Source of the DNA: GWE2-40-63 sp050251815
Lineage (GTDB): Bacteria; Bacteroidota; Bacteroidia; Bacteroidales; SZUA-534
Assembly: GCA_050251815.1 (NCBI GenBank)
Contig: JBFWMB010000001.1
Span: 51,407 to 115,406, forward strand
Direction: 5' to 3'
Length of the DNA: 64,000 bases
Part shown: positions 57,664-64,000 of the stretch, piece by piece
Position numbering within the stretch: position 1 is the stretch's first letter
Layout: every line of letters begins with the position of its first letter
Made by a program: the position numbers and the translations under genes
The notes under the pieces: generated by a model
Database searches by the model: none
Seen by the model: the letters and a program-made list of their open reading frames with translations, nothing else
Told to the model about the DNA's origin: nothing

Positions 57664-59289
57664 ATGACAACTTTAGCGGGTGGCAAATTATCCGTAAAAG
57701 AAAAGATTGGCTACGCCCTTGGCGATGGTGCGGCAAATATTGCCTGGCGCGGCGTATCCACTTTCTTACTGTTTTTTTACACCGATGTATTTGGCCTTAC
57801 CGCCGCTGCAGCCGGTTTGTTATTATTGGTTGCACGCTTCAGCGATGGAATCAGCGATGTGGCTATGGGAATTATTGGCGACCGTACCCAAACCAAATAC
57901 GGGAAATTCCGTCCGTGGATACTTTGGACAGCCATTCCGCTTGCTGTTATATTATCGTTGCTGTTTACCACGCCCAACCTGAGCTACAGCGGTAAAATTA
58001 TTTACGCATACACTACCTACATTTTATTTACCCTGATTTATACAGCCAACAACATTCCCTACGGAGCCTTAATGGCTGTTATGACCGGCGACAATAAAGA
58101 ACGCACCAGCATTGGTTCGTACCGCATGGTGGGAGCTTTTACCGGAGGCATGCTGGTTCAGGGCGCCTTATTATTCCTTGTCGCATATTTTGGGAATGTA
58201 AATCCGGATATCGAAATAAATAAGCTGGACAATAAAAAATACGAAGTGCGGGTTTCCTCACCACAAAATGTTCCCAATGCCAACATCAAAACCAAAGACG
58301 GCATTGCTCAATGGTATTGGTCGCACGATACCGAAAGCAAGAACGCTGAACCGGCCCCTTACCTTAGCTTCGCCATGGAGCCTGACCACACTTACACCTT
58401 TATTAGTAAAGGCGAAACCGATTTAACCCGGGATAAAATAAGCCTAATCAATCAAAAAAAAGGGTATAGCTATTCCATCTATGTGCTTTCCATCTTTCTG
58501 GCTTTATTTATGTTTATAACCTTTGCCAGCACCAAAGAACGGGTACTCCCGCCAAAAACACAAACCAGCAATCTCAAACAGGATTTAAGCGATTTGGCAG
58601 GCAACAAACCCTGGCTAATCCTATTGGTTGTTGGCTTATTATGGACCATTTATAATTCCATGAAACAAGGCATGGTGATGTATTATTTCACCCTGTACCT
58701 GAACAATCAGCTACTGGCGGCATCGTACCTGGTTGGATTAATGCTGGCATCGATTGCCGGTGCCATGGCAACAGCGCCCCTGGGAAAGAAATTTGGAAAA
58801 CGAAAACTGTTTATTTATGCCTTATTGTTTTCAGGTGGCGTAAATGCCTTGCTTATTTTTTGTGGGCCACAGGATTTAGGCGCCATTTTTAGCCTGGGAA
58901 TTATCTCAGAATTCGGTGCAGCTATTTTCCCAACCCTTTTCTTTGCCATGCTTGGCGATGTGGCTGATTATTCCGAGTTTGTAAACGGCCGCAGGGCCAC
59001 CGGCCTGGTGTACTCTGCCGGTTCGTTTGTTACAAAGTTCGGGGGTGGTCTGGCCGCAGCATTTATTGGAGTGGTACTGGCAGCTTTTCATTACGACGGA
59101 ATGGATGCATCCACCATTGAAAATGCCATTCCCGGAATTAAGATGCTGATGAGTTGGATTCCGGCGTTGATAGCCCTGCTGGCTGCCATCTTAATGACCA
59201 TTTACCCCATCACCCAGGCAAAACTCGATGAAATTACGCTTGTCCTTGATACCCGGCGACAAAAAGAAAATAATTTACCCCAAGAATAA
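57664..59289 (+). CDS. GPH-family sugar:cation symporter
   Basis: With ATG start at 57664 the protein has 541 residues; a TTG 12 bases earlier is less likely. It is a twelve-helix GPH/MFS symporter: KIGYALGDGAANIAWRGVSTFLLFFYTDVFGL, the loop RFSDGISDVAMGIIGDRTQTKYGKFRPWI. An insert of about 85 residues (after AYFGNVNPD to KGYSYS) lies between helices 5 and 6 on the extracytoplasmic side. It presumably imports cellobiose for the phosphorylase encoded 35 bases downstream. Confidence 0.9.
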   Translation: MTTLAGGKLSVKEKIGYALGDGAANIAWRGVSTFLLFFYTDVFGLTAAAAGLLLLVARFSDGISDVAMGIIGDRTQTKYGKFRPWILWTAIPLAVILSLLFTTPNLSYSGKIIYAYTTYILFTLIYTANNIPYGALMAVMTGDNKERTSIGSYRMVGAFTGGMLVQGALLFLVAYFGNVNPDIEINKLDNKKYEVRVSSPQNVPNANIKTKDGIAQWYWSHDTESKNAEPAPYLSFAMEPDHTYTFISKGETDLTRDKISLINQKKGYSYSIYVLSIFLALFMFITFASTKERVLPPKTQTSNLKQDLSDLAGNKPWLILLVVGLLWTIYNSMKQGMVMYYFTLYLNNQLLAASYLVGLMLASIAGAMATAPLGKKFGKRKLFIYALLFSGGVNALLIFCGPQDLGAIFSLGIISEFGAAIFPTLFFAMLGDVADYSEFVNGRRATGLVYSAGSFVTKFGGGLAAAFIGVVLAAFHYDGMDASTIENAIPGIKMLMSWIPALIALLAAILMTIYPITQAKLDEITLVLDTRRQKENNLPQE

Positions 59290-59324
59290 AAGCTATTGAA
59301 TGGATACTTAACACACCCCACCTT

Positions 59325-61763
59325 ATGAAATACGGATATTTTGACGATAAAAACCGGGAATACGTTATTACCAACCCGGCTACACCCTGGCCCTGGATAA
59401 ATTACCTGGGAAACGAGGATTTTTTCTCCCTTATTTCGAATACCGCCGGAGGTTACAGCTTTTATAAAGATGCCAAATTCCGCCGCATAACCCGCTACCG
59501 CTATAACAATGTTCCCATGGACAGTGGGGGCCGGTATTTTTACATCAACGATGCCGGTACCGTCTGGTCGCCCGGATGGAAACCGGTAAAAACGCCACTC
59601 GACCATTACGAGTGCCGCCACGGATTAAATTACACCCGGATTAAAGGCTCCAAAAACGGAATTACGGCCGAAACGCTATTCTTTGTTCCCTTAAAAACCT
59701 GGGCCGAAGTGCAAAAACTAAGCCTCACCAACAATACCAATCGGCCTAAAAAAATTAAACTGTTTTCATTTGTTGAATGGGCGCTTTGGAATGCCGCCAC
59801 CGACATGGAAAATTTTCAGCGCAACTTTTCAACCGGCGAAGTCGAGATTGACGGTGCTACCCTGTACCATAAAACCGAATACAAAGAACGCAGAAACCAT
59901 TACGCCTACTATTCGGTGAATGCCCCCATACAGGGCTTTGACACCGACAGGGAATCGTTTTTTGGATTATATAACGGATTCGACGAACCCCAAACCGTAC
60001 TTGAAGGCAAAGCCCGCATGAGCGTGGCTCACGGCTGGTCGCCCATTGCCTCGCATTACCTTGAGGTGGAACTGCAACCTGGCGAAACCAAAAATTTTGT
60101 TTTTGTTTTGGGTTATGTTGAAAATGAGGAAGCAGAAAAATGGGAAGCCAAAGGGGTAATTAACAAACAAAAAGCCAAAGCTACCCTGGCAAACTTTGAT
60201 ACCGTGGCTAAAGTAGATGCAGCCTTGGATGAATTAAAAACATACTGGGACGAACTGCTGGGCAGTTTTGTATTGCATTCGGGCGATGAGAAACTCGACC
60301 GGATGGTTAACATCTGGAACCAGTACCAATGCATGATAACCTTTAATTTCTCGCGTTCGGCTTCGTATTTTGAAAGCGGAATTGGCCGGGGCATGGGCTT
60401 CCGCGATTCGAACCAGGATTTGATTGGCTTTGTGCATCAGATTCCGGAGCGCGCCCGCGAACGCATTATCGACATTGCATCGACCCAATTTCCCGATGGC
60501 GGATGTTATCACCAGTACCAACCCCTAACCAAACGCGGAAACAACGATATTGGCGGTGGATTCAACGACGACCCCATGTGGCTTATTCTGGGTACGGTAA
60601 GTTACCTGAAAGAAACCGGCGATTTTAGCATTCTCGACGAGATGGTTCCATTCGATAACGACCCGGATTCGGCGCAAAGCCTTTTTCACCACTTAAGCGT
60701 TTCGTTTAATCATATTATTAATCACCTGGGGCCTCATGGGTTACCACTGATTGGCCGGGCCGACTGGAACGATTGCCTGAACCTGAACTGCTTCTCGACC
60801 GACCCCAACGAATCGTTTCAAACCACCGAAAACAAAACCGAAAACTCAAAAGCTGAATCGTTAATGATAGCCGGACTGTTTGTGGTTTATGGCCAGGAAT
60901 ATATTGACCTTTGCCATCAACTGGGGAAAAGCGACGAAGCCATTCGCGCTCAAAAGCAGGTAGATGCCATGATTGAAGCGGTAAAAAAACATGGCTGGGA
61001 TGGCGAATGGTTCTTAAGGGCCTACGATTACCAGGGTAATAAAATAGGCAGTCACGAAAACGAAGAAGGAAAAATATTTATTGAATCGAACGGCTGGTGT
61101 GCCATGGCAGGCATCGGCAAAGAAGAAGGCATGATAGCCAAAGCCATGGATTCGGTAATAAAACATCTCGATTGTGCGTACGGCATCGTGTTAAACCACC
61201 CACCGTTTACCAAATACTACATTGAATACGGCGAGATATCGAGTTATCCGCAAGGATACAAAGAAAACGCCGGAATATTCTGCCACAACAACCCGTGGAT
61301 AATGATTGGCGAAACCCGGATTGGCAACGGTAACCGCGCCTGGGATTACTACCAAAAAATTTGTCCGGCCTATCTTGAAGAAATAAGCGACCTGCATAAA
61401 ACGGAACCCTACGTGTATTCGCAAATGATTGCCGGAAAAGACGCTTTTAAACCCGGCGAGGCGAAAAACTCGTGGTTAACCGGAACGGCAGCCTGGAATT
61501 ATTACGCCATTACGCAGTACATTCTGGGCATCAGGCCCAATTACGAAGGACTGATTATCGACCCCTGCATTCCTAATTACTGGAAGGGATTTAAGCTGAG
61601 CCGCAAATTCAGGGGAAGCCTTTTCCATATCGAAGTTGAAAACCCCAATCAGGTGTCCCAGGGCATTGCATCGCTTACCGTTAACGGAATACCTGTGGTC
61701 GGCAACGAAATACCTTTAAGCAAAGAAACAAAAAGCTATCAGGTAAAGGTGGTGATGGGGTAA
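59325..61763 (+). CDS. GH94 cellobiose phosphorylase
   Basis: The 812-residue protein matches cellobiose phosphorylase in length and layout: N-terminal beta-sandwich (KYGYFDDKNREYVI, TPWPWINYLGNEDFFSLISN), helical barrel with the catalytic Asp in GRADWNDCLNLNCFS, and a phosphate-binding end with GTAAWNYYAITQYILG. It splits cellobiose with phosphate to glucose and glucose 1-phosphate, saving ATP. No signal peptide is present, so it is cytoplasmic. Specificity for cellobiose over other beta-linked disaccharides is likely but not proven by sequence. Confidence 0.93.
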   Translation: MKYGYFDDKNREYVITNPATPWPWINYLGNEDFFSLISNTAGGYSFYKDAKFRRITRYRYNNVPMDSGGRYFYINDAGTVWSPGWKPVKTPLDHYECRHGLNYTRIKGSKNGITAETLFFVPLKTWAEVQKLSLTNNTNRPKKIKLFSFVEWALWNAATDMENFQRNFSTGEVEIDGATLYHKTEYKERRNHYAYYSVNAPIQGFDTDRESFFGLYNGFDEPQTVLEGKARMSVAHGWSPIASHYLEVELQPGETKNFVFVLGYVENEEAEKWEAKGVINKQKAKATLANFDTVAKVDAALDELKTYWDELLGSFVLHSGDEKLDRMVNIWNQYQCMITFNFSRSASYFESGIGRGMGFRDSNQDLIGFVHQIPERARERIIDIASTQFPDGGCYHQYQPLTKRGNNDIGGGFNDDPMWLILGTVSYLKETGDFSILDEMVPFDNDPDSAQSLFHHLSVSFNHIINHLGPHGLPLIGRADWNDCLNLNCFSTDPNESFQTTENKTENSKAESLMIAGLFVVYGQEYIDLCHQLGKSDEAIRAQKQVDAMIEAVKKHGWDGEWFLRAYDYQGNKIGSHENEEGKIFIESNGWCAMAGIGKEEGMIAKAMDSVIKHLDCAYGIVLNHPPFTKYYIEYGEISSYPQGYKENAGIFCHNNPWIMIGETRIGNGNRAWDYYQKICPAYLEEISDLHKTEPYVYSQMIAGKDAFKPGEAKNSWLTGTAAWNYYAITQYILGIRPNYEGLIIDPCIPNYWKGFKLSRKFRGSLFHIEVENPNQVSQGIASLTVNGIPVVGNEIPLSKETKSYQVKVVMG

Positions 61764-61795
61764 GACGGCTTAAAAAGATTATTTCCAGGGCTAAT

Positions 61796-61964
61796 AGCAA
61801 TTAACAATGAACAATGAGCAATGGGCAATGAACAATTAGTTATCAGTCCACAGCCCTCAGTGGGCAGTCAGCAGCCAAAGCAATAAGCAATGAACAATGA
61901 GCAATGAACAATGAACAATGAGCCCTCAGCCTCCGGTACGCAGTCGGCAGCCAGCAATTAGCAT
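61796..61964. repeat. Degenerate 7-base tandem repeat array (copy A)
   Basis: The stretch reads as consecutive heptamers: AACAATG/AGCAATG types (61796-61837, 61889-61923) alternate with AGTCCAC, AGCCCTC, AGTGGGC and AGTCAGC types (61845-61879). The phase of seven holds almost throughout. A closely similar array follows the next gene (63866-64000). Confidence 0.9.
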
Positions 61965-61983
61965 AAAATCCCGGAGGGTTTAA

Positions 61984-61998
61984 AACTCCAGAGGAGTT
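61984..61998. other. Short GC-poor stem next to the repeat array
   Basis: AACTCC (61984-61989) and GGAGTT (61993-61998) form a six-base stem with a three-base loop in an otherwise featureless gap (61965-62248). A REP-like role is possible; unproven. Confidence 0.35.
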
Positions 61999-62248
61999 AA
62001 AGCTCGGTAGAAAAATAGTCCCCACCATAATAATGCGGTGCAAGCACTTGGTTGCCATGAAATACCTGTGCACCCTGCACCGCAACACGTTTGCTATTCA
62101 TAGAAGACCATCTTGCTAAAAAAAATCATTAGGTAAAAATCATTTCCAATAAAAGACTTATACATCTTTTAATTTATTTTTCTATTTTAGATGTTTATAT
62201 CTTATATAAGTTAAATCGAAAAAGTAGAAACCCTAATAAAGCTAAGCG

Positions 62249-63865
62249 ATGAAAAAGAAAATTAACTTTATTTCGACTGTTTGTGTAGTTTTTTTGAGTA
62301 TTCAAACCATGGCCCAACAAACTCCCCTATTGGTGAAAGATGTGTGGCAGGGTATCGGAAGCTCTGAACCAACCCATTTGATTGATGTCAATGGCACTTT
62401 GTTTTTTAAAGCCTTCAACGGAACAAATTATGGTTTATGGAAAAGCGATGGTACCGAAGCGGGTACTGTTATGGTTAAGGATGGTGCTTTTCCCGTTTAT
62501 GGGCAGCTGGCTCTAAATGGTAGTTTGTTCTTCGATTTTGACAATGGCTCGCAGGGTTATGAACTATGGAAAAGTGATGGTACCGAAGCAGGTACTGTTT
62601 TGGTAAAGGACATTAATCCGGGTCAAACGGGCTCAAACCCGAAAGATTTCACCCTGCTCAATGGCATGTTGTATTTTGGAGCCACCGATGGTACCAATGG
62701 AATTGAACTTTGGAAAAGCGACGGCACCGATGCTGGCACTGAAATGGTAGCAAGCAATATTTATCCGGGAACCGGAGCATTTTACGGGGGACATCTCACC
62801 GAAGTTAACGGACTCTTATTCTTCCGCGCAAGCGACAATACCTATAACTACGAATTATGGAAAAGTGATGGAACCGAAGCCGGAACCGTCCTGGTTAAAG
62901 ATATTTACCCGGGTAACAGTTGGTCTGAAATTAATAACCTTACCCATGTTAACGGTACCTTGTTCTTTAGTGCACACGATGGAACCCATGGCACGGAACT
63001 TTGGAAAAGCGATGGTACAGAGGCAGGAACTGTAATGGTTAAAGACATAAACCCGGGTAATGCGCTCTCAATCTCATACGAACCCAATTTCACCCCTGTA
63101 AATGACCTGCTGTTTTTTATTGCCGATGATGGAGTTCATGGTTATGAGTTATGGAAAAGCGATGGTACCACGGAAGGAACTGTACTGGTAAAAGACATTA
63201 AGCCGGGAGAACTTGGCGCTTCAATTGAAAACCTGACCAACGTAAATGGCACCCTGTTTCTGAGTGCTTACGACGGAACAAACGGCAATGAATTATGGAA
63301 AAGCGATGGAACCGAAGCCGGAACTGTATTGGTTAAGGACATTAATCCCGGCGAATCAGGATCAGATCCAAAATATTTGACAAACCTGGATGGCACCTTA
63401 TTTTTTAATGCCAATGATGAAGTTAATGGTGCTGAAGTGTGGAAAAGTGATGGCAGCGAATCAGGAACGGTAAGGGTGAGCGATATCTATGCCAATACTG
63501 CCAGCTCAAATCCTGAATGGTTTACTATTTCAGGAAGCGATTTATTTTTTAGCGCAACAGACGGGCTATCATTGCACGGTAGGGAATTATGGAAACTGGG
63601 AGAAGAAAGTACCGGTTTTAAAGCAGAACACTTAAGCAACAACCTGCTTATTTATCCCAATCCAGCCGGTAAAACCCTGTATATTAAGAGCGATTATCAT
63701 TCACAAGTGTTAGAAGTAGTGGTGAGCGACCTGACCGGAAAAAAACTGTTAAGCCGACAAATTGAAGGTTCATTGAATATTAGTCAACTGGAGCGCGGTA
63801 TTTACCTGCTATCTATCTACGAAAACAACCGCTTATTGAAAAGCAGTAAATTTGTAGTAAAGTAA
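62249..63865 (+). CDS. Secreted ELWxxDGT-repeat protein with type IX C-terminal signal
   Basis: The 538-residue protein has a Sec signal (TMAQQ) and eight repeats of about 48 residues, each centred on E/G-LWKSDGTEAGT followed by VLVKDINPG and a NGTLFF strand pair; a ninth ends as ELWKLG. Such repeats form a beta-propeller-like adhesin or surface domain of unknown function. The C-terminus (LIYPNPAGKTLYI to KSSKFVVK) is the type A signal of the type IX secretion system, so the protein should be exported through the outer membrane. It stands alone between two heptamer repeat arrays. Confidence 0.9.
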   Translation: MKKKINFISTVCVVFLSIQTMAQQTPLLVKDVWQGIGSSEPTHLIDVNGTLFFKAFNGTNYGLWKSDGTEAGTVMVKDGAFPVYGQLALNGSLFFDFDNGSQGYELWKSDGTEAGTVLVKDINPGQTGSNPKDFTLLNGMLYFGATDGTNGIELWKSDGTDAGTEMVASNIYPGTGAFYGGHLTEVNGLLFFRASDNTYNYELWKSDGTEAGTVLVKDIYPGNSWSEINNLTHVNGTLFFSAHDGTHGTELWKSDGTEAGTVMVKDINPGNALSISYEPNFTPVNDLLFFIADDGVHGYELWKSDGTTEGTVLVKDIKPGELGASIENLTNVNGTLFLSAYDGTNGNELWKSDGTEAGTVLVKDINPGESGSDPKYLTNLDGTLFFNANDEVNGAEVWKSDGSESGTVRVSDIYANTASSNPEWFTISGSDLFFSATDGLSLHGRELWKLGEESTGFKAEHLSNNLLIYPNPAGKTLYIKSDYHSQVLEVVVSDLTGKKLLSRQIEGSLNISQLERGIYLLSIYENNRLLKSSKFVVK

Positions 63866-64000
63866 TCAGTCCACAGCTCTCAGTGGGCAGTCGGCAGCCA
63901 AAGCAATGAACAATGAACAATGAGCCTTCAGCCTCCGGAACGCAGTCGGCAGCCAAAAATCAATGAGCAATGAGCAATGAACAATGAAGAATGAGCAATG
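63866..64000. repeat. Degenerate 7-base tandem repeat array (copy B, continues past window)
   Basis: Directly after the stop codon the sequence repeats copy A: TCAGTCCACAGCTCTCAGTG then AGTCGGC, AGCCAAA, and ATGAACA/ATGAGCA heptamers, running to the window edge. About 90 bases align with copy A at high identity. Confidence 0.9.

Noticed and set aside
61796..61964. Possible CRISPR array
   Set aside because: Repeats are 7 bases long without unique spacers, and no cas gene is present.

Overview
The window reads as a chromosomal segment of a Bacteroidota bacterium. The signs are a SusC/SusD pair, a hybrid two-component regulator, NUDIX-type sugar regulators, a type IX secretion C-terminal signal, RseC-Rnf gene order and TAnnTTTG-type promoter boxes. 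Gene content (Rnf, Hdr-like proteins, secreted glycosidases) would suit an anaerobic or facultative polysaccharide degrader of the Marinilabiliales/Prolixibacteraceae kind; that placement is inference. No rRNA, tRNA, CRISPR array, transposase or prophage was seen.

Left third (1-24100): an arabinan/arabinose utilisation locus. On the minus strand a lipoprotein with a duplicated Trp-rich module, SusC, SusD, a GH43 endo-arabinanase-like lipoprotein and a GH127 beta-L-arabinofuranosidase (cut by the window edge) form the capture and degradation operon. A hairpin with perfect 15-bp arms separates susD from the enzymes. A divergent hybrid two-component regulator lies next to it. A second minus-strand operon follows: AraR-like NUDIX regulator, SSS sugar symporter, araA, araD, araB, GH51 arabinofuranosidase and a mutarotase lipoprotein. 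Together these bind and cut arabinan outside, import arabinose and convert it to D-xylulose 5-phosphate. From memory, the order resembles the arabinan locus of Bacteroides thetaiotaomicron.

Middle (24400-56400): mostly core metabolism. A class IV aminotransferase is followed by a five-gene heterodisulfide-reductase-like operon (HdrC, HdrB, short HdrA, second HdrC, and a membrane protein fusing HdrE-, HdrC- and HdrB-like parts). A plus-strand group follows: methyltransferase, LolD-like ATPase, PduO-type adenosyltransferase and a DUF2795-type protein. Then come an OstA-like protein, a MoxR ATPase, three SurA-like chaperone genes, guaB and a secreted M3 peptidase. A remnant of a TonB-dependent receptor, a three-gene biotin-dependent acyl-CoA carboxylase, the rseC-rnfBCDGEA operon and recG complete the block. 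Rnf and the Hdr-like complex suggest elaborate handling of low-potential electrons; the carboxylase and adenosyltransferase fit methylmalonyl-CoA/propionate metabolism.

Right end (56400-64000): a plus-strand operon of a second NUDIX-type regulator, a GPH-family sugar symporter with a large extracytoplasmic insert, and a GH94 cellobiose phosphorylase, behind a good Bacteroidota promoter match. The last gene encodes a secreted ELWxxDGT-repeat protein with a type IX signal. It is flanked on both sides by related arrays of degenerate 7-bp repeats, the most unusual non-coding structure in the window.
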